DNA of 45,373 nucleotides from a virus. A program made the translations under genes and the position numbers. Each line of letters starts with the position of its first letter. Positions within the stretch are counted from its first letter, which is position 1. The stretch covers positions 1 to 45,373 of IMG/VR virus record IMGVR_UViG_3300017598_000369. One strand, given 5' to 3'. Under the pieces are notes generated by a model. It saw only the letters and a list, made by a program, of their open reading frames with translations. It ran no database searches and was not told where the DNA came from. Below are positions 28,698 to 37,806 of this stretch, in pieces.

Positions 28698-29810
28698 TTA
28701 TATTGCTTCTCTAATTGTTGTATATCCAACACCTGCATATGTCACGTATAAACTACCTATAACAACAGACCCGGTACTATCCTTAAGACCAACCCAGTCA
28801 GAATCAGGAGCGGTTTCACCAGAAGTTGAGTAAAAATATATTCTACTCCCCACAACATTTACCACTTTTATTTCAGCTTGCTGTATTGTTGATCCAGAAT
28901 TCCATACTTCCAATGTTTTACCTGGCTGTATATCAATCATAGAAGCAGTTGTTCCCAATGGCACAAGATAATCAACTAATGTTATATGGTTGTATTTTCC
29001 GATGAACTCGCCGCCTTTAGCACCCATTCCGATATTAGCTAATAGAGCTACATCACTAGGAGCTTCATATATAACCTTGCCACCTTGAGACCCAACAAAA
29101 ACACTACCTGCATTTGTTATTGTGGTAGATCCAACTACATTGATATTTGTGAATGTTGCCACAGCTGTATATCCTGTTACTGTTGCCGTAAAAGTACAGC
29201 CGCTCAAATAACAGCTACCCACGTTTTTTGCCTGTAATGCTGAACTTTCCGCTACTCCGCTTGTATTTGTAAATGTGCATCCTGTTATAGATACCGAATT
29301 TACAGAGTCTAATCTGTTAGCATCACTGCCGCCTGGATCGCTATTGAATTCAACACCTGTAGCTGTGAATTTATCACAATTTTCAACCAGTAATGAAAAT
29401 CCACCAAGTCCGGGTCTAGTTAGAACAGGAGACCCAGTGCCAGTAATAACAATTTCACCGTTGTAAAAATCACTAAAAAATAAAGAATTAGATAGTGCGT
29501 AAGAACCAGTTGCTATATTTACAGTTAATGTGTGACCGTTTAAATTTTTAGGAAGAGCGGCTATTTCTGCTATTGCAATAGCCAAATCAGGATCACCCGC
29601 AAAAGTTACGTTAATAGTATGATCTGATTCGAGATAATCCAGTGCATCGATGTAATTTATCCACTGACTAACTCTGTTCCAGAACCAGTTGAAAGCCGCA
29701 CTTGGAGCAGCTTCTTCAAATAACCATCCGTAAGTTGCTTTACTGCCTGGATCGGCTATGTTGGTTGTGTTGTCGGGAACCCATGAAATTTTTTGTGTTG
29801 GTTTTGCCAT
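28698..29810 (-). CDS. Tail fibre / tailspike with beta-helix
   Basis: 370 residues. N-terminal attachment region (1-65: ISWVPDNTTNIADPGS, FNWFWNRVSQWINYIDALD) is shared by many phage fibres. From about 110 to 265 a right-handed beta-helix is predicted by repeated turns (FTATGVEFNSD, SVSITGCTFTNTSG, SCYLSGCTFTATVT). C-terminal domain (270-370) is beta-rich and may bind receptor. It lies after the baseplate genes. No glycosidase residues identified. Confidence 0.82.
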   Translation of the reverse strand: MAKPTQKISWVPDNTTNIADPGSKATYGWLFEEAAPSAAFNWFWNRVSQWINYIDALDYLESDHTINVTFAGDPDLAIAIAEIAALPKNLNGHTLTVNIATGSYALSNSLFFSDFYNGEIVITGTGSPVLTRPGLGGFSLLVENCDKFTATGVEFNSDPGGSDANRLDSVNSVSITGCTFTNTSGVAESSALQAKNVGSCYLSGCTFTATVTGYTAVATFTNINVVGSTTITNAGSVFVGSQGGKVIYEAPSDVALLANIGMGAKGGEFIGKYNHITLVDYLVPLGTTASMIDIQPGKTLEVWNSGSTIQQAEIKVVNVVGSRIYFYSTSGETAPDSDWVGLKDSTGSVVIGSLYVTYAGVGYTTIREAI

Positions 29811-29826
29811 TTTTTAATTCTCCTGT

Positions 29827-32061
29827 TTATGTATTTAATTTCTTATTAAAAACGCCTGTATCAAAATGATCTGCTGAAGCTGTAGAATCAAATTTAAATA
29901 TTCCATCACCTTTTACGGTATAAGGTAAAATCCAAACTAATTTCACACCCGCTTGAAGTGCCTGATTCATTAGATCATATATAAAATCCTGTATTTGTTG
30001 TGTTGCCTGAACGCCAGTGGTTAATAACTCAACCTGTGCGGGGTATTGCTCGTTTACTTGAATTGTCTCACCAGGGTTAAAATTATTCCACAGAGAAACT
30101 ATATCATTTAATGTTCCACGACTGTTATTTATACCCACTCTACCCTTTAAAAATACTCTGTAAGTATCATCGTCAAAACCCGATCTTGGCTGTCCGATTA
30201 TAGCACCTATACGATCCAAATTGACACCCGTCATTACATCAATGTCTAAGGTTGAATATAGCTCGTACATATCATCCTCAACTTGCTGTAATGGATCTAC
30301 AAAAGCCTCGCAAATATCTTCCACGTTAGACCCTTGTCTATACTGCCTAATTAGTCTACCCTTTGCTGTATCTACGTGATTATTAATATAACTCACTCGA
30401 AAATCGCCTGCCAAAGATGTTACACTAAGAGGTATTACTATTGTTGGATTATATGATAAAGTTGCATTGCCTGAAACAGTCCCAATCTCACTTGTGCAAG
30501 ATCTGAACTGGATATCCTCGTAGGCACTCGCTAGAATGTCAAAAGTTGGTATAGAACCCACCCAAGTAGAATCACTTAATTTCTTGCACTCAAAACCAGT
30601 GGGTGCAGTTATGGAAGATACTGTTTTTGTTACACTATCCACATTTTCCACTTTTAGAGTGTAGATTGAAGAGCAAGTATTTTTTGGAACTTCACCAAAA
30701 TTTTTACTCGGATTAACATCGCAATAAATATCTTCAGTGTTTGATCCAACAAAAGAAACTTGTGAAGGTAATGAAAAGGTTATTGAATTATCATATTTAA
30801 ATTTATATGTTTTTTGATATTCTGGTGGTGTAGCGACAATATAATGCCAAGGTGTTAAGTTTGTCCTGCTTACGGGCATTAAATAAAGTCGCTCCTGATC
30901 TGGACTCAAAACAATCCCTGCATAATTTCCGGCACTTATAGTTACCCCTTTAGGGTATGTAGTCGCCGTGTTTGTATCTACCGACACGTAATGCCAATTT
31001 GTTTGAGTGGTCTGCAAATAAGGGGACATGTAGACCCTTTTTGTAGTAGAATCATAATAGGCTGCATTATAAGCAGACAAAACAAGACCTGTTCCCCCAT
31101 GCGTGTAAGCACTAACAACATCACTTGACCCGGTAACATAATGCCAATCTGTTTCTGGTGCCTGCTTACTAGGAACAAAATAGGTCCTATTATTATCTGA
31201 ATCATAAGCCGCGCCCCAATAAGGAGTAGCAACAACAGTAGCCCCGTGCGTATATGGCACAACTGCACCCGTAAGAGTGTTTATATAATGCCACTGTGTT
31301 TGCGCGCCTTGCCCATACGGTGGTAAATATATTTTATGATTAACAGAGTCAAAAGCCGCATTTCCTGCGTAGCTATTAGTCGAAGTAACGCCCGTTCCGT
31401 GTGCATACGCAACAACATTACCCGTGTTGCAGTCTATGTAATGCCAATTTGTTTGATTTCCCATTTTCGTTGGTACAAAATATATCCTGTCTTGGTCGCT
31501 TTCATAACAGGCTCCAAGATATCCTGTAACGACTACAGTTGCCCCGTGAACATAGCCGTGAACCGTGCCGTCTGTGCAATCTATATAATGCCAAGTACCC
31601 GACCCGCCTTGACCATCAGGTATTAAATAAATTCTGTCTTTTATGGGATCATGAATTGCACCGCCATATGCGTTAGCTCCCACACCACTGGCCCCGTGAG
31701 TGTAGCCGTGAACCGTGCCATCTGTGCAATCTATATAATGCCATGTCGATTGAGGCCCTTGGGCATACGGCGCAAGATAAATCCTGTTAAGGGTGGCGCA
31801 ATATGCACCGCCTTGGTATGCGTTAGTTGATAGCCCTAAACTTTGTGTGTATTCTCCAACTAAAACCTCATCAGCAGGATCTAGATTAAAACTATCATTA
31901 CCAATATTCCAATTAATACCATCATCATCCGACCAACTGACCCCACTTATTGCATCTGTTAGCGTCACATTTTCCGTAATGGCACCCGTGTTTTCTACGA
32001 TCACATTTTGCTGTAAACCGTTTTTTAAATCTATTGTACTTTTATTTACTGATATGCTCAT
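29827..32061 (-). CDS. DUF2612 baseplate protein with fused seven-repeat beta-propeller
   Basis: 744 residues, far longer than usual DUF2612 proteins (about 200). Residues 554-744 are the DUF2612/wedge-like domain (YINNHVDTAKGRLIRQYRQG, NLDRIGAIIGQPRSGFDDD). Residues ~66-410 hold seven ~50-residue repeats, each with (R/K)xY(L/F)xP and WHY(I/V); WHY begins at 107, 157, 206, 257, 306, 356 and 405. This predicts a seven-bladed beta-propeller, flanked by Ig-like segments (1-60 and 415-550). A receptor- or glycan-binding add-on to the baseplate is inferred. Confidence 0.85.
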   Translation of the reverse strand: MSISVNKSTIDLKNGLQQNVIVENTGAITENVTLTDAISGVSWSDDDGINWNIGNDSFNLDPADEVLVGEYTQSLGLSTNAYQGGAYCATLNRIYLAPYAQGPQSTWHYIDCTDGTVHGYTHGASGVGANAYGGAIHDPIKDRIYLIPDGQGGSGTWHYIDCTDGTVHGYVHGATVVVTGYLGACYESDQDRIYFVPTKMGNQTNWHYIDCNTGNVVAYAHGTGVTSTNSYAGNAAFDSVNHKIYLPPYGQGAQTQWHYINTLTGAVVPYTHGATVVATPYWGAAYDSDNNRTYFVPSKQAPETDWHYVTGSSDVVSAYTHGGTGLVLSAYNAAYYDSTTKRVYMSPYLQTTQTNWHYVSVDTNTATTYPKGVTISAGNYAGIVLSPDQERLYLMPVSRTNLTPWHYIVATPPEYQKTYKFKYDNSITFSLPSQVSFVGSNTEDIYCDVNPSKNFGEVPKNTCSSIYTLKVENVDSVTKTVSSITAPTGFECKKLSDSTWVGSIPTFDILASAYEDIQFRSCTSEIGTVSGNATLSYNPTIVIPLSVTSLAGDFRVSYINNHVDTAKGRLIRQYRQGSNVEDICEAFVDPLQQVEDDMYELYSTLDIDVMTGVNLDRIGAIIGQPRSGFDDDTYRVFLKGRVGINNSRGTLNDIVSLWNNFNPGETIQVNEQYPAQVELLTTGVQATQQIQDFIYDLMNQALQAGVKLVWILPYTVKGDGIFKFDSTASADHFDTGVFNKKLNT

Positions 32062-32068
32062 TTTTCAC

Positions 32069-33268
32069 CTATGTTGATGTTACAGTAATATTACTAGTGT
32101 CCCATGTGGCTATTTGAACATAGCCATTTGACCCGTCATCTATCACAATATTACTAGTTCCTGTTGCGGGAGATGTTCCGATTTCAACCAATATAGTATC
32201 AATACCTGCCACATTGGTTACTATATTCGCCTGTAATGATGCAATATTTACGTCATCACCTACATCAAGAGTTGCACCATATTCAATAACAGCATCTTCA
32301 ACTTGATCATCACCATCTATTGGATAATTAGCAAGTTCAGTTATGGTTACATCTACATAGATTGCTATTTCATCAACTCTACTAAATTTCACATCCTTAC
32401 TATCACCGTTTACGTCTGTTGCGCTTTCTGTTACAGTTCCATATGTTTCAATACCTGCACCTTTTGCATCTAAAATGGCTTGTGCGACTGTAGAATCAAG
32501 GCTTGTAGCTCCACCAGTTTGGTACACATATGTTTCAAAACTTTTTCCAGGTCGGCCCGCTGCATCTGTGGCTATATCCTCATTCTCAACTACAGTAACA
32601 TTTTCTACAATAGTTGTAGCACCATCGATATTGGTTGCAAGAATACCTTCTTTAATTCCGTTAGCTGTTCCGGAATCGGTTGAACTTTTTCTATTATTTA
32701 GTCTTATCCTATAGGCTGAATCTGTTTCAATGGCTCTGCCCGTAACACCATCAGCCGCATTAGTTACGCTGTTTAATCCCGCAACTGGAGTATCTACAGT
32801 TGTCAGTGTTCCTGAATTAATTACTTTAACACCTGTTTCCGTGGCTGTGCAGGCAACATCTATACTACCACCGCCGGGTATTGTAACCTCAACATCAGTT
32901 TCAACTATTATGCCAGGCTCATTTGTCACACTAAACAGAGTGCCTACAGGTATAATTGTTGCTGAAGTGCCTGTAATCGTTGCTGTTACGGTTGTTGCTG
33001 AAGGTTGTAGCCTAGAAACTCCAAGTAAATTTCCAATTATATCAAGACTATCTCCTTGCGCTGTGTCGATATTCTGTGAAGAATATAAATTTTGTGCAAG
33101 TTCATTTAAACCTGCTGTTACTTCTGCAAATACTGCAACAAGTTGTTGTTCAGGCTCAGTTAATACAGTTGTGTTTAACGTTGGAAATATCGCCAATAAA
33201 TCAGCATTCATATTATCAATTATCTCTTGTAAACTCAGTGTGGTAAATCCACTGCTAGTTAATCCCAT
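32069..33268 (-). CDS. Baseplate J-like wedge protein
   Basis: 399 residues. Baseplate_J features: LQEIIDNMNADLLAIFP near 12, AQGDSLDIIGNLLGVSR near 68, and TDSAYRIRLNNRKSSTDSGT near 182, then YVYQTGGATSL. It forms the wedge linking hub to fibres in contractile baseplates. GGAGGT precedes the ATG. Adjacent to gp25-like and DUF2612 genes as in other myophages. Confidence 0.93.
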   Translation of the reverse strand: MGLTSSGFTTLSLQEIIDNMNADLLAIFPTLNTTVLTEPEQQLVAVFAEVTAGLNELAQNLYSSQNIDTAQGDSLDIIGNLLGVSRLQPSATTVTATITGTSATIIPVGTLFSVTNEPGIIVETDVEVTIPGGGSIDVACTATETGVKVINSGTLTTVDTPVAGLNSVTNAADGVTGRAIETDSAYRIRLNNRKSSTDSGTANGIKEGILATNIDGATTIVENVTVVENEDIATDAAGRPGKSFETYVYQTGGATSLDSTVAQAILDAKGAGIETYGTVTESATDVNGDSKDVKFSRVDEIAIYVDVTITELANYPIDGDDQVEDAVIEYGATLDVGDDVNIASLQANIVTNVAGIDTILVEIGTSPATGTSNIVIDDGSNGYVQIATWDTSNITVTST

Positions 33269-33625
33269 CTATATAACCTCCTGATTTAATGTTACAATTC
33301 CGTATTCAGTCATAATTGCACCAGTCACGTAAAGAACTCTTTCAACTGTATCTTGTACCAAATCGAATGATTTAAGTGATACAACGCCCTTGGTACTTAG
33401 TATAGTTCTTTTAAATTCAGATTTAATTATGTTTGCATCTGGACCTTTAACTAAAATTCTTTCTTTATATTTTATACCTTCCGACCTAGCTAAAAACCAT
33501 TCACCATACCATAATTTTAATTTATGTAAGAGTAATAGTCTTATCTCTTCCTGCTCTTCTTTGAAAGTGAAATGTCCATTTGTTAAAACAAAATTATTAT
33601 TGTCATCTAAATTAAATACACTCAT
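33269..33625 (-). CDS. gp25-like sheath initiator
   Basis: 118 residues. Pattern EEQEEIRLLLLHKLKLWYGEWFLARSEGI with a conserved EW/LARSEG segment and closing GPDANIIKSEF and VTGAIMTEYGIVTL matches the GPW/gp25 lysozyme-like wedge family used to start sheath polymerisation. It overlaps the next upstream gene by 4 bases. Confidence 0.82.
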   Translation of the reverse strand: MSVFNLDDNNNFVLTNGHFTFKEEQEEIRLLLLHKLKLWYGEWFLARSEGIKYKERILVKGPDANIIKSEFKRTILSTKGVVSLKSFDLVQDTVERVLYVTGAIMTEYGIVTLNQEVI

Positions 33626-33837
33626 AAAATTTTACCTGTTCCCGTTACTGGTCCGCTCGGTGATGTTAAAGGGACTGGTAACCCTACAGGAGATACTATT
33701 CCATTTGCCTGTATATCGGTATATATAGCTGTCATTATTACCTGCCATATTGCATTGACATCTTGTTTTTGCTCGTCTGTTAATCCTGCTATAGCTGTTG
33801 CTACTGCATCCCCTGCTGTTATTCCGTTTAAAGCCAT
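33622..33837 (-). CDS. Small baseplate-region protein
   Basis: 71 residues (MALNGITAGDAVATAIAGLT). Helical first half and a Pro/Gly-rich tail (SPVGLPVPLTSPSGPVTGTG). It sits between spike and sheath-initiator genes, where small spike-tip or chaperone proteins occur. Role unassigned. Confidence 0.73.
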   Translation of the reverse strand: MALNGITAGDAVATAIAGLTDEQKQDVNAIWQVIMTAIYTDIQANGIVSPVGLPVPLTSPSGPVTGTGKIL

Positions 33838-33845
33838 TTTTGCCC

Positions 33846-34508
33846 CTATATTATTTTAAATTCATTAATTTTATCTCTAATATCCAAAACAGTACCATCT
33901 AAAACAGTAGAAAGTTGCTGTGGCCCTAAAGACGTTGCCACTGTTGCCGTTTGCAATGCGTCCAATGTTTGAACTAATAAGTCAATCAAATCCTCTGCAT
34001 TGGAGATACTTATTTTTCCACTTGGATCCAACTTGATTTCTATATTATTGTTTTTTATTTCTAAATTATTTAAGTCAGCACTTATAGCACTTTTAAACGG
34101 TTTTAAATCTGGTGTGAATGAAGCATCGGTTAAATCATGTATTCTGAAGCTTTCCGGTTCTACTGCCTCACCTTCGCCATACAACCATCTAGCCATATCA
34201 CGGTCAAAAAAAGTTAAAGTTCCAGTATCACCTTCTTTAACTGGAAGTGTGATAAAAGAATTGCCCCCATTTGAAACAGGAAAACAAACGGGGACATCGA
34301 CAATCTCGGGCAAAGAAATTGCCTCCATATTTGGAGCCGGGACGGTTTTGAATAATGGCTGAACTTTTGCCCTAATTCCATCATATTCCACTATTCGACC
34401 AGGCATAGTGCACCTTGTTTCTAGGAGTGCTTGCCTAATTTCCGCACGTATTAAATCAGTTAAAGTTTTTGATTGTATTTCTGCTGTAGTTGGTTGTTTA
34501 ATTGTCAT
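33846..34508 (-). CDS. Gp138-like membrane-puncturing spike
   Basis: 220 residues from ATG 34508 with GGGGGTT upstream. N-terminal domain has TRCTMPGRIVEYDGIRAKVQ, then FPVSNGGNSFITLPVKEGDT, the OB-fold pattern of Gp138_N. The C-terminal region is beta-rich (NLEIKNNNIEIKLDPSGKIS), as in spike needles. It pierces the outer membrane at contraction. Overlaps the hub gene by 4 bases. Confidence 0.88.
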   Translation of the reverse strand: MTIKQPTTAEIQSKTLTDLIRAEIRQALLETRCTMPGRIVEYDGIRAKVQPLFKTVPAPNMEAISLPEIVDVPVCFPVSNGGNSFITLPVKEGDTGTLTFFDRDMARWLYGEGEAVEPESFRIHDLTDASFTPDLKPFKSAISADLNNLEIKNNNIEIKLDPSGKISISNAEDLIDLLVQTLDALQTATVATSLGPQQLSTVLDGTVLDIRDKINEFKII

Positions 34509-35341
34509 ATACAAACCCCCTTTACACACCAGTTTTCACCGTGTGAATCACCATTAAAATTGGATTTTATTATCTTATAAACTCCGTTAAAATCTCTACT
34601 CTGTATTTCCACAAACTGACCAGGATTAAATTTCCCAGGTTGAATTAATGCTGTAAATTCAAGGCCATCTTTAGTCTTAGATGGTGAGCTAATTAACCCC
34701 GTAGAGGGTGTTAGTATTGTAGGTGCTGTAGTTGCAGTCTCCTTACCTATTTCTACTAGTTTTAAAACATCGTCTTGAATGGTAAATGTTTTATTATAGG
34801 GTTTTAAAAGTGTCTCTAAGGTTGAGGAAAGTAAACCTGATGCAGTTAAACCACTGTCAACTTTTTTATTCTCTGATCTTATTCCTTCTAATTTCTTTTT
34901 TATATCACCTGCTATTTTTACACCCGCTCTTTTTGCCTCTTTTATAATATCATCTATTATATTTGCAACTTTAAAACCTGGGCTATACATTTTATTTAAA
35001 TTAGTTTTGGTTAGCACGTCTTGACCATCGCCACACTCTAAAACAGTAATAATATCAGTATCTTGATACTCTCTTGCATAGCTTATTATTTTGCCACTAA
35101 ATATAATATCTGGTTCTATTTCTAGATATCCACATTTTAGGATTGCTTTAGCTTCTTCAGAATCCCAATCAATATTTAAATCACTATCTTCATTTAGATT
35201 ATATATTTCAATCCTAGATTTATCAGGTGTTTTTCCTAATGTCTTTTCTATAGAGAAAGTAACACGTAGATTTTCATAAATAACACTATCTAGATCTGTT
35301 AATACATTTACACTGTACTGTCTACCGTATAAATAAGTCAT
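34505..35341 (-). CDS. Baseplate hub protein
   Basis: 278 residues. N-terminal LRVTFSIEKTLGKTPDKSRI and EIYNLNEDS, later GKFNPGQFVEIQSRDFNGVY resemble gpD/gp27-like hub proteins of contractile phages. It forms the trimeric core holding the spike, whose gene is next. Coupled to the plug gene (TAATG). Confidence 0.8.
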   Translation of the reverse strand: MTYLYGRQYSVNVLTDLDSVIYENLRVTFSIEKTLGKTPDKSRIEIYNLNEDSDLNIDWDSEEAKAILKCGYLEIEPDIIFSGKIISYAREYQDTDIITVLECGDGQDVLTKTNLNKMYSPGFKVANIIDDIIKEAKRAGVKIAGDIKKKLEGIRSENKKVDSGLTASGLLSSTLETLLKPYNKTFTIQDDVLKLVEIGKETATTAPTILTPSTGLISSPSKTKDGLEFTALIQPGKFNPGQFVEIQSRDFNGVYKIIKSNFNGDSHGENWCVKGVCI

Positions 35342-35652
35342 TAATTATCCTCATACATTATAAACACATCTTCGCCCAGACTGGTTAATGTAGCGTCCAC
35401 ATTTTCACTCAGAAAATTAATTGTAAACATTACACCGTCAGGAAGATTAGATAAGTCTTTATTATTAAATATATTATAGCCTAAAACCAAAGCTCTTGAT
35501 CCTAAGAGAATATTCTCAAATTCATCATAAATCTCTATATACCAAGTAGCCGCCCTAGTGCTATAATCAATTCTAATATTTAATACTATATCATCTATAG
35601 TTGTTGTGAATTCATAATGTGTATCATTACTGTTTATGGGTAATTTCTGCAT
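35341..35652 (-). CDS. Baseplate plug protein (Pam3 gp18-like)
   Basis: 103 residues. Pattern DTHYEFTTTIDDIVLNIRID, TWYIEIYDEFENILLGSRAL and LGEDVFIMYEDN matches the small baseplate plug family described in cyanophage Pam3. It likely seals the tube-hub lumen. Placement between Dit-like and hub genes fits. Confidence 0.82.
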   Translation of the reverse strand: MQKLPINSNDTHYEFTTTIDDIVLNIRIDYSTRAATWYIEIYDEFENILLGSRALVLGYNIFNNKDLSNLPDGVMFTINFLSENVDATLTSLGEDVFIMYEDN

Positions 35653-35653
35653 A

Positions 35654-36265
35654 TTATAACCCCGCTGCTGACTTTAGTATTGAACTCAACCAAGAGTCAC
35701 CCTTTGCAGTTTCCGCTGCTGTAGCCTCCACAGGTTGCTGTTTACCTCTATCTTTTTTAGTGCTTGCTGTTGATTTATCTTCTTCGTTTGTATCATCCAC
35801 CACACCTTCTTTTGCTGTCGCAAACCTAACCTCTTCAAATTCAAGATCAAAGAATAAACCACCTGATTCATCAATAGATTTTCTATTACTGAAACTTTTC
35901 ATAATGTAAGTATCATAATATTCAACAGATGTTTGAATATAACATATTTTACTATTCTCATAAATATCAGTTAAAAAATCGAATGCATTTTGACTAGGTT
36001 TTTCATTAATTGAATTGAGTATTTTATTACTACCAAGGGTGCCTGGCGTGTCAGTAATTACACAAGATAGGCTGATCATTTTTGGATCTTTTCTGACATT
36101 GTCGGTTATATCTAAACCTTCTTCAACCTCATGTTTGGTAATTTCTGTGGTGTAATCATGATTTTCAGATATTATAGCATCAATTTCAAGTGTGTCAAAA
36201 TCATCTGTTTCTATAGTCACTTGCTGTGGCTTGGTAATTGGATCAAATATACTTCTTAATGCCAT
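35654..36265 (-). CDS. Dit-like baseplate protein
   Basis: 203 residues. LEIDAIISENHDYTTEITKH, NVRKDPKMISLSCVITDTPG and YDTYIMKSFSNRKSIDESGG are typical of the Dit-like N-terminal domain of myophage baseplates. The last 55 residues are charged and low-complexity (DTNEEDKSTASTKKDRGK). It would join tube end to hub. Coupled to the tape measure gene (TAATG). Confidence 0.82.
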   Translation of the reverse strand: MALRSIFDPITKPQQVTIETDDFDTLEIDAIISENHDYTTEITKHEVEEGLDITDNVRKDPKMISLSCVITDTPGTLGSNKILNSINEKPSQNAFDFLTDIYENSKICYIQTSVEYYDTYIMKSFSNRKSIDESGGLFFDLEFEEVRFATAKEGVVDDTNEEDKSTASTKKDRGKQQPVEATAAETAKGDSWLSSILKSAAGL

Positions 36266-37806
36266 TATTTTACTCTCTGTGGTGTGTTGTTATTTGCACT
36301 CTTTATAGCTTCTTCAACTCCATTTCTGGTTGCTGCTCCAATTTGTCCCGGTGTTGCATTGCTACCATTTACATTAACTGTAATGGGTGCTGTTATATTT
36401 TCGTATCCTGCCGGAGCAGTTGCACCAAAACCGGGTTTATATTGAGCGGTCCTTTCCCCGAAATCCTTTAAAGTAAAAATACCTTTTACATCTTCCCACA
36501 TTTCACCAAAAACACCTTTTTTTGGCTTCATACCTAATCCCCTTGACATAGGATCTTTACTTTTATCTTCACCGAAGAATATATTTTTAAAATCAATATA
36601 AGCTTTTTTCACACTTTCTATTGCATCCCTGAATTTCTCCCACAATTCAAGCTCTTTAAGTAGAAACTTTAAACCACTATCGTCCTCGGGTCTAGACATA
36701 GCCGTCCATACATCCTCTATAATCAATATTAATGCTGCTGCTAGAGCGCCTATTAATAATAATGGAGCTATCATTTTCAGCCAAGCAATCAAACCTTTAT
36801 TACCAGTAATAGCAACCGTAGTTCCTAAAATAGTAACAGTATTGGTAGCAAGAATAAGTGCCGCCCCCAACATGGCTATAGCCTTTCCTAATGCGGCTAA
36901 ACCTAGCAATGCCCCTGCAAAAGCAAAAGCCTTTCTAAATTTATATAAAAATGAACCAATTGTTTTTAGTGATCCAATTATACCTCTTAATGCTCTTGAA
37001 ATACGTTTTGCTATAACTGCTCTATTTTCTTTAAGAAATTCAAATAATTCACTTATAACTGGTGCAAGATCTTTGTTTATTTCCTTTCCTATATCTCTTG
37101 ACAATAGAGACCACATAACACCAATATTAGATACCACGCCACCCATTGTTTTTGACATTTTTTCCATTAGGTTATTAAATTGACCACCTGGTCCCGCCAT
37201 ACTTTCGAATGCTTTCCGTACGTCCTTAAATCCTACTTTACCTTTTGATATCATATCACCAATTTGTTCTAGAGGTACACCTATATTTTTAGCTAACATT
37301 TCTCTAATTGGAACACCTGCAATTGCAAAGTCTCTTAATTCACGACCAGTTAATTTACCTTGTGCTTTTACCTGTCCAAAGTTTAAAGCGATCCGTTCAA
37401 GTGGTACATTTAAACCCGCTGCAACATCACCAAGGCTCCTAATAGTTGTAAAGAGGTTATCACCCTCAATACCCATAGCTTTTAATAACTTTACATTCTT
37501 TTCGACTTCCGGAAAACTAAATGGTGTCTCAAGTGAGAATTCTTCCATTTGTTTCATAATTTCATTAGCTTTTTCAAGGCTACCTGTCATAGTCTCAAAT
37601 GCAACTTGGCTTTTTTCTGCCTCAGCTCCTGCCTTAGCAAAATGGATAGTCGCACCCGTAATAGCCGCTCCAGTTGCCACAAGAGCTATACCAACGCCTT
37701 TAGCTATAGCTTTTGTATTCCCTAAGGTTCTATTTAATTCAACTAGTCGTTTGGCGTCGGTATTAACACCAACTTTAACCAGTAAATTTCTTATCGTTTT
37801 AGCCAT
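36265..37806 (-). CDS. Tape measure protein
   Basis: 513 residues. N-terminal tape-measure domain with helix MAKTIRNLLVKVGVNTDAKR, then SQVAFETMTGSLEKANEIMK, ETPFSFPEVEKNVKLLKAMG and GRELRDFAIAGVPIREMLAK. Several hydrophobic segments lie about 285-380 (FAGALLGLAALGKAIAMLG and LLLIGALAAALILI). At about 0.15 nm per residue it predicts a tail near 75-80 nm. ATG overlaps the stop of the -1 chaperone frame. Confidence 0.93.
   Translation of the reverse strand: MAKTIRNLLVKVGVNTDAKRLVELNRTLGNTKAIAKGVGIALVATGAAITGATIHFAKAGAEAEKSQVAFETMTGSLEKANEIMKQMEEFSLETPFSFPEVEKNVKLLKAMGIEGDNLFTTIRSLGDVAAGLNVPLERIALNFGQVKAQGKLTGRELRDFAIAGVPIREMLAKNIGVPLEQIGDMISKGKVGFKDVRKAFESMAGPGGQFNNLMEKMSKTMGGVVSNIGVMWSLLSRDIGKEINKDLAPVISELFEFLKENRAVIAKRISRALRGIIGSLKTIGSFLYKFRKAFAFAGALLGLAALGKAIAMLGAALILATNTVTILGTTVAITGNKGLIAWLKMIAPLLLIGALAAALILIIEDVWTAMSRPEDDSGLKFLLKELELWEKFRDAIESVKKAYIDFKNIFFGEDKSKDPMSRGLGMKPKKGVFGEMWEDVKGIFTLKDFGERTAQYKPGFGATAPAGYENITAPITVNVNGSNATPGQIGAATRNGVEEAIKSANNNTPQRVK

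Noticed and set aside
28698-32061. Diversity-generating retroelement target in the tail genes
   Set aside because: No reverse transcriptase gene or template repeat in the genome; variation among propeller repeats is ordinary divergence.
32730-33284. 184-codon plus-strand frame antisense to baseplate J
   Set aside because: Composition is the complement of the baseplate gene, with no initiation signals; baseplate J has full family motifs.
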